From NCBI GenBank assembly GCA_017529875.1, contig JAFXNC010000010.1, forward strand, positions 1-45,588: a stretch of DNA of 45,588 nt. The letters run 5' to 3'. Source of the DNA: Ruminococcus sp. GTDB taxonomy: Bacteria; Bacillota; Clostridia; Oscillospirales; Ruminococcaceae. The notes under the pieces were generated by a model that was not told the origin of the DNA, did no database searches, and saw only the letters and a list, made by a program, of their open reading frames with translations. A program made the position numbers and the translations under genes. Shown piece after piece: positions 1 to 7,680 of this stretch. Positions within the stretch are counted from its first letter, which is position 1, and each line of letters starts with the position of its first letter.

Positions 1-2
1 AC

Positions 3-92
3 TCGGGAGTTAATATGCAGATAGTTTGGGATACTATCAAGAATGATCTTGGCGAATTAAAGAACGAAATTGCTGATGCTCTGAGCGATTAA
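3..92 (+). CDS. C-terminal tail of an unidentified protein (5' partial)
   Basis: An open frame enters from the left edge and stops at the TAA at 90-92, giving about 29 residues. The tail is charged and amphipathic (ends ELKNEIADALSD), which suits a helical C-terminus. An ATG at 15-17 is in frame, but no ribosome binding site is visible, so it is more likely the end of a longer gene cut by the window. No family can be assigned. Confidence 0.3.
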   Translation, partial: SGVNMQIVWDTIKNDLGELKNEIADALSD

Positions 93-170
93 GACTGCAT
101 CAGCTTCGCTCATCCTCGCAAACCACGCATTTTCGGGATTTTCTATCCTACATCGTCGTTGCGTCACCCT

Positions 171-223
171 CAGGTGCTAGTGATCGCAAGGTCGTGTGGG
201 TTCAAGTCCCTTCACCTGCACCA
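171..223 (+). repeat. tRNA-Leu 3'-half-like element, copy 1
   Basis: The stretch reads CAGGTG, an anticodon-stem-like CTAGTG, a hairpin GATC-GCAA-GGTC like the long variable arm of a leucine tRNA, a T-arm-like GGG-TTCAAGT-CCC, then CACCTG and CACCA. CAGGTG pairs with CACCTG as an acceptor stem would. D-arm and anticodon are absent, so this is not a functional tRNA. It is the same family as 7681-7751 and 39954-40025. The likeliest source is an integration scar in a tRNA-Leu gene. Confidence 0.6.
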
Positions 224-252
224 AAGCCCGTATTTACGGGCTTTTTTCTTTT
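224..252 (+). terminator. Rho-independent terminator after tRNA-like copy 1
   Basis: A 9-bp perfect stem (AAGCCCGTA / TACGGGCTT) with a 2-nt loop is followed by a T-rich run. The same hairpin with the same T-rich tail follows copy 3 at 40028. Confidence 0.8.
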
Positions 253-344
253 GCCCGTTGACTGCTGTCACAGCCGCACTTGAAGGCAAAGAGCAACCGC
301 TATCTTGAACCACCAACGACATCTCAGTTGTTTCATATCTTCGG

Positions 345-382
345 AAAAGTAAAACAGGCGTGTTTTTGCGCCTGTTTTTTGT
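345..382. terminator. Bidirectional terminator
   Basis: AACAGGCG and CGCCTGTT form an 8-bp stem with A-run and T-run on the two sides. On the minus strand it follows directly after the recombinase-like remnant that ends at 387, so it probably belonged to that gene. Confidence 0.65.
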
Positions 383-386
383 GTTT

Positions 387-511
387 TCACTCATTAATTT
401 CAGCCTCGCTGTTATCTCCGAGCTTACCATTCATTACAAATTTGATGTCCAGAGTCTTATCTTCATTCTGATGAACCAGGATTTTGTTTACTACCATCCT
501 TACGCTTATAT
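387..511 (-). pseudogene. Probable C-terminal remnant of a site-specific recombinase
   Basis: On the minus strand an open frame of about 40 codons ends at 387-389 and reads VNKILVHQNEDKTLDIKF near its start. This resembles the C-terminal strand region of large serine recombinases (pattern KI.VH......DI.F). There is no start, and the frame meets the serA remnant near 512, so this looks like an element/host junction. Resemblance is by eye only; another conjugative-element protein is possible. Confidence 0.35.
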
Positions 512-514
512 CAG

Positions 515-594
515 ATATGCTCGACGTTAAGGGCGCAGCTGACATCGAGGCTATCAAGGCTATCGACGGCGTTGTAAGAGTAAGAGCTCTTTAA
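515..594 (+). pseudogene. serA: 3' remnant of serA (phosphoglycerate dehydrogenase ACT domain)
   Basis: From the ATG at 517 the frame gives 25 residues ending IKAIDGVVRVRAL and a TAA at 592. This matches the last strand of the ACT regulatory domain of D-3-phosphoglycerate dehydrogenase, the first enzyme of serine synthesis. The frame upstream no longer resembles SerA, so only the extreme 3' end survives, abutting a recombinase-like remnant on the other strand. It is probably the right half of a gene split or copied by an integrated element. Confidence 0.5.
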
Positions 595-613
595 TCTGAA
601 AAACAAAATTCCA

Positions 614-649
614 AACCGATCTCTGCTGAATGCAGGGGTCGGTTTTTTT
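614..649 (+). terminator. Terminator behind the serA remnant
   Basis: ACCGA and TCGGT enclose a second stem CTGC/GCAG, followed by a run of seven T. This is the natural terminator of the serA remnant. Confidence 0.75.
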
Positions 650-670
650 GTGCAGAAGCTACAGTTTTGC

Positions 671-723
671 CGCAAAGTGTTGCATATACTACAATATAGC
701 GCAAAGCTGTTGCTTAAACTACA
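671..723 (+). promoter_or_regulatory. Duplicated operator-like motif upstream of the small-peptide operon
   Basis: Two copies of a 23-24 nt motif lie at 671-693 and 700-723. Each contains an imperfect dyad TGTTG-N6-CTACA (678-693 and 708-723), 30 bp apart, about three helical turns. They end 21 bp before the -35 box at 744. Position and spacing fit a dimeric activator binding site; the regulator is unknown. Confidence 0.45.
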
Positions 724-743
724 TAAATCCGTGAAATTGTCTG

Positions 744-772
744 TTGAAAAGCCCGTAAATACGTGATATATT
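744..772 (+). promoter_or_regulatory. Sigma-A promoter of the small-peptide operon
   Basis: TTGAAA at 744-749, a 17-bp spacer and TATATT at 767-772. Transcription would start near 779, about 35 nt before the first peptide start codon. Confidence 0.75.
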
Positions 773-813
773 ATAGATACAGCAAAGAACGAAACAAAAA
801 GGAGGAAAACAAA

Positions 814-906
814 ATGATAACAACACTGTCACTTCTTGGAGGATCAATTGTATTTGGAGCAGCCTTGATTGCATTAAATCAGTATCTGGTTGCACACGCT
901 TCTTAA
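814..906 (+). CDS. Small hydrophobic peptide 1 (30 aa)
   Basis: First of three tiny genes in a row. It encodes 30 residues with one hydrophobic segment (about residues 4-22, rich in Leu, Gly, Ala, Ile) and a short polar end NQYLVAHAS. An optimal AAAAGGAGGAAAACAAA leader precedes the ATG, and the same 21-nt leader-plus-start block is repeated before the next two genes. A good promoter lies at 744. A single membrane helix is the safest reading. Candidates are small membrane regulators, type I toxin-like peptides or modulin-like secreted peptides; none can be chosen from sequence. Confidence 0.6.
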   Translation: MITTLSLLGGSIVFGAALIALNQYLVAHAS

Positions 907-934
907 AAGAATAAAGGAAAAGGAGGAAAACAAA

Positions 935-1015
935 ATGATAGCATTTTTCGGCGGATTAGCTGCTTTAACCGGTGTCTTGATCGTAGCAGATATAGTTGTA
1001 AGAGTCGTTATGTAA
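935..1015 (+). CDS. Small hydrophobic peptide 2 (26 aa)
   Basis: Second gene of the trio, 28 nt after peptide 1 and with the identical ribosome binding leader. The 26 residues are almost wholly hydrophobic (FFGGLAALTGVLIVADIVV), with one Asp and one Arg near the C-terminal end, so it should form a single membrane-spanning helix. No cleavable signal or double-glycine leader is visible. No recognised family. Confidence 0.6.
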   Translation: MIAFFGGLAALTGVLIVADIVVRVVM

Positions 1016-1055
1016 GAAAACAGTAAATAAACGTAACTAAAAGGAGGAAAACAAA

Positions 1056-1121
1056 ATGACAGGATTGGGAGTCGTATGTGTAATAGGTTTCGTAACATTC
1101 ATTTTCGGAGTAGTACTCTGA
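1056..1121 (+). CDS. Small hydrophobic peptide 3 (21 aa)
   Basis: Third gene of the trio, 40 nt after peptide 2, again with the identical AAAAGGAGGAAAACAAA leader. The 21 residues contain no charged side chain and one Cys. The peptide is just long enough for one transmembrane helix. A hairpin at 1217-1249 closes the transcription unit. Repeated leaders with diverged peptides suggest tandem duplication. Function unknown. Confidence 0.55.
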   Translation: MTGLGVVCVIGFVTFIFGVVL

Positions 1122-1216
1122 TAATAAAAACAAATTTAAAAGCGTTCGCAAAATGCACTGCCCCACTTTGTGCGTACAGCACAAAAAGCCCCTATAGTAT
1201 ATTAAATTAAGTAACG

Positions 1217-1249
1217 AACTGGCTTCGCAATTCAAGCGGAGTCAGTTTT
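1217..1249 (+). terminator. Hairpin closing the small-peptide operon
   Basis: A 12-bp stem with two G-T wobbles (AACTGGCTTCGC with GCGGAGTCAGTT), a 7-nt loop and a short T-run. Probable intrinsic terminator. Confidence 0.55.
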
Positions 1250-1286
1250 GTATTTGATTGAATACGCTGATTATTATAAAAGTATA

Positions 1287-1376
1287 TGTAAAAATGCGGT
1301 GCTTCGTGGCATGAGCCTGCAAAAAGAGGCGACTGCCAAGGTCCGCAACACACTGGTGGGAGGTCACAATGGTTAA
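1287..1376 (+). pseudogene. C-terminal remnant of a UmuC-like DNA polymerase
   Basis: The frame from 1290 reads KNAVLRGMSLQKEAT and ends VGGHNG before the TAA at 1374-1376. This is the hallmark tail of Y-family, UmuC/DinP-like polymerases carried on Firmicutes mobile elements (KNAV.KGM....GAT...R...IGGH). Everything upstream of about 1285 is missing. The stop overlaps the start of the YolD-like fragment at 1369, the arrangement normally seen for the intact pair. Confidence 0.6.
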
Positions 1377-1455
1377 TCAACGAGCAGACAGAGCAAAGCT
1401 GTTTGCACCCTTTGCTGCTGCGATGTGCAGAAGAATCGGAAAGCAGTTAGTATAA
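1369..1455 (+). pseudogene. N-terminal remnant of a YolD-like protein
   Basis: ATG at 1369-1371 follows GGGAGG. The product starts MVNQRADRAKLFAPFAA, the conserved opening (R..RA..F.PFAAL) of the small YolD-like proteins encoded just after UmuC-type polymerases. The match breaks after about 17 residues and the frame closes at 1453, because the sequence there already belongs to the minus-strand conjugation gene. The junction is near 1412. Confidence 0.5.
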
Positions 1456-1657
1456 AGTCGAGTATTGATTTTTCGTCAGGTCGGAAGCTGACAAATGCAT
1501 AGCACAGCGTTGCTGCGGCAGGCAGTATATTCATCAAATAGACAAGTGACACCACCGACAGTATCACGCCTGTGCAGATGATAATAAAGTCCCGAACGCT
1601 CCAGAACCACAGCTTAATATTGGCTCTCAGGTTTTCGGGGTAGATATATGTTTTCAA
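1373..1657 (-). pseudogene. Truncated conjugation-type small membrane protein
   Basis: The minus-strand frame starts at a TTG (1655-1657) preceded by GGAGG and encodes 94 residues. It opens KTYIYPENLRANIKLW, has two hydrophobic segments (about residues 18-40 and 42-57) and then ILDFILTAFRFFCTSQQ. This layout fits the short PrgI/TcpE-type membrane proteins encoded before the VirB4-like ATPase in Firmicutes conjugative elements. The last 12 residues do not fit, and the gene overlaps the YolD-like fragment on the other strand, so the 3' end has been replaced. No other transfer genes are nearby. Confidence 0.45.
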
Positions 1658-1663
1658 TTTGCA

Positions 1664-1702
1664 CCTCCAAAACAAAAACAGCCGGGTTTTATCCCGACTG
1701 TA
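1664..1702 (-). terminator. Terminator of the condensation-domain gene
   Basis: Read on the minus strand: CAGTCGGG, a 6-nt loop, CCCGGCTG and a T-rich run. It lies downstream of the gene ending at 1740. Confidence 0.7.
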
Positions 1703-1739
1703 GCTACATAGTCTAAATTTACGGCATTGTGATCTCACC

Positions 1740-2990
1740 TTACAGGTCCTCGTATCTGAGACCGCACAGATGATACTCCTCATCTCTCATGATCTCAAAT
1801 TGAATGTTGGCTTGTTCAAGCTCGCACAGCAGTGCTTCAAAAAGTTCTCTTGAAGAGTTGCACTGACCTAAAGCGAGAAAGAAGCTGTGATTTATGCATG
1901 CGATCTCGCACATAACATCAACTGCGCTTGCTTCCGCAAGGAAATACAGCTCCTTGATATAGGGGTCAAGAGGACCGAAGCTGCGGCTGTTCACATAGGA
2001 TACCGAGGCAGTCCAGCGGCTTGCCGAGGCTGCTTTGGGAAGCATATCCAGTTTCATTTGCAGCGGCATAGCCTTCAATTTTTCAAAGCCCATTTTTCTC
2101 GTTTTTATATACCACGCTGAGTTTTCGGGCTGTGCCTGGAGCATGAGCTGACCTCTTGCCGTAGTGCATGATTTCATTATATCATCAATCTGACGCTCTT
2201 TCGGGAAATCAAGCTCGTAGGCATTGGCAAACATTCTGTAATTATCGAAATTGCCCAGCATAGATTTATGGTCTATCGCTACGGACACGGTGACAGTTTT
2301 TTCACTTTCGGGATCGGCACGCCTTATTGCCCTTGCGATGAGCACCGCCAGAAGCACATTCGGGCTTCCGTCATTCTCCTTACAGTATTTCATTACGGCA
2401 TTTTCGGGCAATTTCAGGTAATAGATATGATCCGCTTCAACGTTTCGTGACGGCAGACGGTAATAGTCCTGAGTCGGTACTTTCTGATAGAATGGTTCTT
2501 GTATGCTGTCGGTATCTACAGCTGCAAAAGGATCACCTGTTTCAGATGCGGGGATCTCGCTTCCGGGCAGACGAAAGCCCTGAGCAGGAATAGAAATACC
2601 CGTTTTTTTGGAAAGATAGACATACAGCAGGCTTTTGAAAAACGGCAATACGCCTGCACCGTCAGTCAGCGTATGGTTTATTTCAAGGCAGATACGGTCT
2701 CCTTCATATTTAATTGCTGCAAGGTGATAGTTAGCCTCTTTTGAAGCAAGCTCTATCGGTGCCCAGGTATTTCGCACGGTCATAGGCAATGAATTGGGTA
2801 CAACAACGATATCGTTACCGTCTATCTTCGCTCTCACATAAAAATAGGGAAAGCGTTCACGAAGCTCCTCTGCAGCTTCTTTCAGCAGCTTTTCATCTAT
2901 CTGCTCGTCAAGCACTGCTGTAACGCCCATTGTCATCGGGTTTTCCGGCGAGCAGGTACACATAATAGGGTCATAGTAATGTTTAGCCAT
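1740..2990 (-). CDS. Condensation-domain acyltransferase (alcohol acetyltransferase-like)
   Basis: A 416-residue soluble protein with the architecture of stand-alone condensation-fold acyltransferases (COG4908-like). The acyl-transfer motif appears as NHTLTDGAG, equivalent to HxxxDG, at about residues 104-112. A second conserved block (YVNSRSFGPLDPYI) lies near residues 320-335. Such proteins transfer acyl groups to alcohols or amines; the substrate cannot be told from sequence. A good GGAGG site lies just before the ATG at 2988-2990. It is a single-gene unit with its own terminator at 1664. No NRPS or PKS genes are near, so a link to natural-product synthesis is not supported. Confidence 0.75.
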   Translation of the reverse strand: MAKHYYDPIMCTCSPENPMTMGVTAVLDEQIDEKLLKEAAEELRERFPYFYVRAKIDGNDIVVVPNSLPMTVRNTWAPIELASKEANYHLAAIKYEGDRICLEINHTLTDGAGVLPFFKSLLYVYLSKKTGISIPAQGFRLPGSEIPASETGDPFAAVDTDSIQEPFYQKVPTQDYYRLPSRNVEADHIYYLKLPENAVMKYCKENDGSPNVLLAVLIARAIRRADPESEKTVTVSVAIDHKSMLGNFDNYRMFANAYELDFPKERQIDDIMKSCTTARGQLMLQAQPENSAWYIKTRKMGFEKLKAMPLQMKLDMLPKAASASRWTASVSYVNSRSFGPLDPYIKELYFLAEASAVDVMCEIACINHSFFLALGQCNSSRELFEALLCELEQANIQFEIMRDEEYHLCGLRYEDL

Positions 2991-3142
2991 TTATTTATCC
3001 TCCTTTTTTTTCTTCATTATATCATACCTCCCGCTCATTTTCAAGTTCAAAGCATTATAATGTCAGCATGACGGAAGAAAAACTTGTGGGTCTATGCTCT
3101 TTTCATTTCTGTCTCCTTTACGCCGATCTGATGGCGTTTCTA

Positions 3143-3171
3143 TTGACAGTACTTCAATGCTGTGATATAAT
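3143..3171 (+). promoter_or_regulatory. Consensus promoter of the HAD gene
   Basis: TTGACA at 3143-3148, a 17-bp spacer and TATAAT at 3166-3171, a perfect sigma-A promoter. It leaves a leader of about 100 nt before the start at 3280. Confidence 0.85.
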
Positions 3172-3279
3172 TATTACAAAAACAAATCAGAATTTGTAGG
3201 GCTGATGTCGGTGATTATTTGATATAACGTGCTTATCGGCAGATATTGACGATAATAGCCATATGTGGGGTGAATATAA

Positions 3280-3903
3280 ATGATAAAGTGGCTCTTTTTC
3301 GATTTGGGGTCTACTTTGATCGATGAAAGTTTATGTACGGAATATCGCTTGAGGGAACTGTTAAAGCAGCCGAATGCGCCTGATCGAAAAACACTGGAAC
3401 GTCGTATGGTAGAACTTGCAAGAGAAAACAAGCTGCCATATAAGGATTCAGCAAGGGAATACGGACTGAAGACTATTAAGTGGCCAACTCATCTGGAAAC
3501 GTTGTATAAGGGCGTCCCATATGTATTGAAACAACTGAAGGACAGATATCATTTAGGTGTTATTGCAAACCAAAGCCTGGGAGCAGAACAGCGATTATGT
3601 GCTTTTGGGATTCGTGATTACTTTGATGTGATCGTTTCATCGGCGGAAGCGGGAGTCAGCAAACCGGACCCTGAAATATTCACAATGGCATTGAAATATG
3701 CCAAGTGTGCTCCGGAAGAGGCATACATGGTGGGAGATCGCTTGGATAATGATATTGAACCTGCCGCAAATATCGGTATGAAGACGATCTGGGTGAGACA
3801 AGGTACGTTTTCGTATGGTAATGTGGATCTGATCTGTAATAAACCAAACCATATAGTGAACAGTATAATAGAAACTCTGATCTATCTTAGTAACAATAAG
3901 TAA
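3280..3903 (+). CDS. HAD-family hydrolase
   Basis: A 207-residue cytoplasmic HAD-superfamily protein of the subfamily I, phosphoglycolate phosphatase-like type. Motif I is FFDLGST (Asp8), motif II lies at VIANQS, motif III at the Lys of SKPDP, and motif IV at GDRLDNDI. The cap domain lies between motifs I and II. The second acidic residue of motif I, normally DxD and the general acid/base, is Gly here, a variant seen in a subset of this family, so phosphatase activity should not be assumed. Translation starts at an ATG after GGGGTG. Monocistronic. Confidence 0.75.
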   Translation: MIKWLFFDLGSTLIDESLCTEYRLRELLKQPNAPDRKTLERRMVELARENKLPYKDSAREYGLKTIKWPTHLETLYKGVPYVLKQLKDRYHLGVIANQSLGAEQRLCAFGIRDYFDVIVSSAEAGVSKPDPEIFTMALKYAKCAPEEAYMVGDRLDNDIEPAANIGMKTIWVRQGTFSYGNVDLICNKPNHIVNSIIETLIYLSNNK

Positions 3904-3905
3904 AA

Positions 3906-3940
3906 TGCCCCTGAGCGTTTTGAAATGCTCAGGGGCAAAA
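3906..3940. terminator. Terminator behind the HAD gene
   Basis: A perfect 11-bp stem (TGCCCCTGAGC / GCTCAGGGGCA) with a 10-nt loop directly after the stop codon. A and T tracts on both sides allow function in either direction. Confidence 0.75.
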
Positions 3941-4011
3941 CTTCTATATGGGTTTCTTTTTAATCTGCGCCCTTGTTTTTGTCCAAAATCCGGCAGACGC
4001 ACCGTCAACAG

Positions 4012-4044
4012 GCAGCAAAAACGCCCGCACATCAGTACGGGCGC
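4012..4044 (-). terminator. Terminator of the sensor kinase gene
   Basis: On the minus strand: CGCCCGTAC, TGAT loop, GTGCGGGCG, then five T. It lies 35 nt beyond the kinase stop codon. Confidence 0.8.
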
Positions 4045-4078
4045 AATATAGAAGTATCTGATCTCACGGTACGCTGCC

Positions 4079-7000
4079 TTAGCTCAGCAGTTCCTTCATC
4101 GTTTTCATTATCGCCGGAATATCATACGGCTTAGCAAGATGTCCGTTCATACCCACATCCATAGCTGCTCCCCGATCCTCTTCAAAGGCGTTTGCCGTGA
4201 CTGCTACGATAGGTATCCGGGCTTTCTCCTTCTCTTCAAGAGCACGGATCTGTCTTGTGGCTTCATATCCGTCCATTTTCGGCATCTGGATATCCATAAG
4301 TATAATATCATAGTGACCTGCCGGAGCAGATCTCATTTTCTCCACGGCCACCGTTCCGTCGCCTGCAATGTCAACGGAAAAGCCTGCGTCAGTAAGGATA
4401 TTCTCTGCAAGGATCTGATTGAGCTCGTTGTCTTCTGCCAGCAGAACACGTTTCCCCGAAAAATCAGGCGCAGCTGAAATATCATCCTCTTTCTCAGGCT
4501 GTATGTCCTGTGTCTCCGAAAACGGCTGCGACAGCACATTCCTCAGCTCGGACATGAACAGAGGCTTTGAACAGAAGGCTGTCACGCCTGCGGCTTTGGC
4601 TTCTTTTTCAATATCTGCCCAGTCGTAGGCTGTCAGTATTATTATCGGAGCACTTTCTCCGATGACTTTGCGGATCCTGCGCACAGTTTCAATACCGTTC
4701 AGATCGGGCAGCATCCAGTCGATGATGTATACCCGGAATCCTTCGGCGTGGTCGAGGGCATCCTTTGCGCGTATGACCGCTTCTTTTCCGTAATTTGTCC
4801 AGTCGGGCCGCATACCGATCTCGCGCAGCATAGAGCAGACAGACAGACAGGTATCGGTATCATCGTCGGCCACAAGTGCCCGCAGGCCCTGCAGCTCCGG
4901 CAGCGGTTCATATTTTGTTGATACGCTGCTGATCCTGCACGGGAGCTCAACTATAAATTCGCTCCCCTTGCCTTCCTTTGAATCGACAGTGATGACACCG
5001 CCCATCATATCAATGATGTTCTTGGCGATTGCCATGCCCAGACCTGTTCCCTGTATGCCGCTGACAGTGCTGGTCTTTTCACGGGTGAAGGCTTCAAATA
5101 TCGTTTTCCGGAATTCCTCGCTCATACCGATACCGTTGTCCTTGATGCGGAATTCAAAATTAGCTATCCCTTCAGCGGGCGAGGGCTTCTCGATGACACG
5201 AAAGCTGATCGTTCCTCCCGCAGGAGTAAACTTGATGGCATTGGACAGTATATTGAGCAGTACCTGATTGAGCCGAAGCTTATCCGTTATCACGTCCTCG
5301 TGTTTCACATCCTGTGTGTCAATAAACAGATCAAGCTGTTTCGATGTGATATTGGACTGGATGATCGTCCTCAGGTCATGGATCACGTCGGGAAGATGCA
5401 CTTCCGTTTCTTCGATAGTGACTTTCCCGCTTTCAATGCGGCTCATATCCAGCACATCATTTATGAGCGATAAAAGGTGCTGACTGGATACGGATATTTT
5501 CCCGAGATAATCCTGCACCTGTTCTTTGTTGTCAATATTGGAGGCTGCCAGCGCCGTGAAGCCCACAATGGCATTCATAGGTGTGCGGATATCATGAGAC
5601 ATATTGTTCAGAAAAGCAGTTTTAGCACGGCTTGCGTGTTCTGCGGCAATAAGCGCATCCGACAAAGCCTTCTGACTTTCCGCAAGCTCTCTGTTCTTTG
5701 CTTCAAGTTCCTTACGTGCTGTTTCTTTTTCTTCGACCTCCTTCTTTTTTCGCCGCACGGCACGGAAAAGCAGAAATACGATAACTGCGGCAATGATAAG
5801 AATAACGGTTACCACCATCGCCATGTGATCCCTCAGCGAATCCCAGAAGCTGTAGGAATACAGTCCGCCGGTATACCGGTATGAAATGCTCTGTGTGTAA
5901 TCGTCTCCCAGTACATTGATCCCTCGGTTGAGAAGCTTCAAAAGACCTTCGTTGCCGATCTTTACGCCGAAACATCTTGAATCGCTGTAACTCGTCTGAC
6001 GATGAGACAGATCATCGTATTCTTCGTTGCGCAGGATATCGTTTGCCCGAAGGCCGTTCAGTGTCACGCAGCCTGCTTTCCCGTTGAGCAAAGCTTCAAG
6101 GCAATCCTCGCTTGACGGATAAAATGTGATCTCCGCATCGGGATAATTCGTTTTCACGAAATAGTACTGCATACGGTTGTTTTCGTTTACGGCAAAATGC
6201 TTTGTGGTCTCTTCAGTGAATTCACCTTTATATACCAGCTCCGCAGGGGAGGAAGAAACAGGATTGGACAGATAGATACCGCTCTCTTCGGAGTAATACA
6301 GCCCTCCGCCCACAGGGAAAGCCACGTCGGTCTCGCCGGAGTTGACTGCGGCGATCATATCATCGTAATTCTTATATCCGCAGTATGTCACAGTTATATC
6401 CTGCATTCCCAGAGCTTTCAGGAAAGCAGGGACGATGTCTTTGACGGTTCCCGTCACTTCACCCTGATCGTCCTTGTCGCTGTAGGGCAGATAATTCTCC
6501 AGATATCCGATACGGAGAGATGTATGAGTGTTCATCCACTCCCGCTCGGCCTGCGAGAACGCTCTTGCGGTAACGCTGACAGAATAGTATTTGGCTTTCA
6601 GCAAATTCAGATAATTGGGTTCTTCGGCAGATAGCAGCGTCTGAGCGGAATTCAATTCAGTCAAAAGGTCCTGCCGGCCTTTGTTTACGCACAGATAATA
6701 ATCTGACGTGCCGAAAACGGTCAGAACTTCCGAATGCTCTCTGCCGTGGGCACCGTCGCTCTCTGCGGCAAGCACATCAACTTCATGTGAATCGAAGGCG
6801 CTGAACAGCTGTGTATAGTCAGAATACTTAACAACATCGGCGTCTATATGATTGTTATCGAGATAACTGTTCAGAGTACCTACCATTGCGCTGTCCAGTA
6901 CGCCGATCTTTATGCCGTTAAGAGTAGCGACATCCGCAGTGATATTTATATCCTCGTCGTGCTTGACAAGGTAATAAGACTCGTTTCCCATTTCAGCATC

Positions 7001-7360
7001 GGGATAACCGATCAGTTCAGCCCTGTCTTCACGCCAAGCGAGCCCTGCCAACAGGTCTATCTTGCCGTCGATAAGCATCTGATAGAGTTCACTGAACTCT
7101 CCGTAGACATAATCATATTCCCATCCGGTATATTCCGAGAGCTTTCTGTAGTATTCGTAGGCATAGCCGCTTTTTACTTTGCCATTTCCTGCTCCCTCCT
7201 GAAAGATCTCATTCTCATAATATCCGACGCGGACAGTCTTTGTTTCGGTATCGGCATATACAGCAGCAGGAAAAGCTGCGACCATGATCACGACCGCACA
7301 GGCAAAAGAAACAAGCCTCAGCAGTGAGATTCTGAGGTGAACGTTCCTGATATGTTTCAT
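4079..7360 (-). CDS. Hybrid sensor histidine kinase with two periplasmic-binding domains and two receivers
   Basis: A 1093-residue EvgS/BvgS-like membrane kinase. In order: signal sequence (1-36), two extracellular SBP_bac_3 solute-binding domains (about 40-265 and 280-490), one membrane helix (about 513-533), a coiled linker, HisKA with SHDIRTP (phospho-His589), HATPase with N (NAIKF near 707), G1 (DNGIG near 741) and G2 (GTGLG near 771) boxes, receiver 1 (Asp881) and receiver 2 (Asp1023). The domains suggest sensing of an amino acid or similar small ligand and an internal His-Asp phosphorelay. No Hpt domain and no response regulator with an output domain are encoded nearby, so the target is elsewhere. 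The RBS is GAGGAAAGG before the ATG at 7358-7360. Confidence 0.9.
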   Translation of the reverse strand: MKHIRNVHLRISLLRLVSFACAVVIMVAAFPAAVYADTETKTVRVGYYENEIFQEGAGNGKVKSGYAYEYYRKLSEYTGWEYDYVYGEFSELYQMLIDGKIDLLAGLAWREDRAELIGYPDAEMGNESYYLVKHDEDINITADVATLNGIKIGVLDSAMVGTLNSYLDNNHIDADVVKYSDYTQLFSAFDSHEVDVLAAESDGAHGREHSEVLTVFGTSDYYLCVNKGRQDLLTELNSAQTLLSAEEPNYLNLLKAKYYSVSVTARAFSQAEREWMNTHTSLRIGYLENYLPYSDKDDQGEVTGTVKDIVPAFLKALGMQDITVTYCGYKNYDDMIAAVNSGETDVAFPVGGGLYYSEESGIYLSNPVSSSPAELVYKGEFTEETTKHFAVNENNRMQYYFVKTNYPDAEITFYPSSEDCLEALLNGKAGCVTLNGLRANDILRNEEYDDLSHRQTSYSDSRCFGVKIGNEGLLKLLNRGINVLGDDYTQSISYRYTGGLYSYSFWDSLRDHMAMVVTVILIIAAVIVFLLFRAVRRKKKEVEEKETARKELEAKNRELAESQKALSDALIAAEHASRAKTAFLNNMSHDIRTPMNAIVGFTALAASNIDNKEQVQDYLGKISVSSQHLLSLINDVLDMSRIESGKVTIEETEVHLPDVIHDLRTIIQSNITSKQLDLFIDTQDVKHEDVITDKLRLNQVLLNILSNAIKFTPAGGTISFRVIEKPSPAEGIANFEFRIKDNGIGMSEEFRKTIFEAFTREKTSTVSGIQGTGLGMAIAKNIIDMMGGVITVDSKEGKGSEFIVELPCRISSVSTKYEPLPELQGLRALVADDDTDTCLSVCSMLREIGMRPDWTNYGKEAVIRAKDALDHAEGFRVYIIDWMLPDLNGIETVRRIRKVIGESAPIIILTAYDWADIEKEAKAAGVTAFCSKPLFMSELRNVLSQPFSETQDIQPEKEDDISAAPDFSGKRVLLAEDNELNQILAENILTDAGFSVDIAGDGTVAVEKMRSAPAGHYDIILMDIQMPKMDGYEATRQIRALEEKEKARIPIVAVTANAFEEDRGAAMDVGMNGHLAKPYDIPAIMKTMKELLS

Positions 7361-7680
7361 TACCTTTCCTCCTTGACAGCACAGAAGAATAATATAGCTT
7401 CGCCCGAACAGAGGGCGATTCGTTAACGTCGGATGATCCTATTACTATTGTATCACATATTCCGGAAAATGGAATAGTTTACCCTGAAAATTTACAAATT
7501 GATCTCAGACGGAGACCGGTCTCAGCAGCTGTGTCTATACTGTCCCATTTCTTAGAAAACAAGATCTGGTCATTCAGTTTCGCTTTCCGCCCGCGATCAA
7601 TACACCTCCGTGGCAGTCTACATTACCGCAAACCGCGCATTTTCGCCCTTTGCGGTATGTCATCAACGTTACATCACCCT
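7361..7680. other. Non-coding stretch upstream of the sensor kinase
   Basis: No convincing gene is seen. The kinase leader holds a small hairpin (TCGCCC / GGGCGA, near 7404-7421) and a minus-strand TACAAT that may be its -10 box, without a clear -35. From about 7625 the sequence resembles the flank of tRNA-like copy 1 (CGCAAACC.CGCATTTTCG in both). Confidence 0.4.

Noticed and set aside
171..223. Functional tRNA-Leu gene
   Set aside because: The 3' half and CCA are convincing, but there is no D-arm, anticodon arm or 5' half upstream. The same holds for 7681 and 39954.
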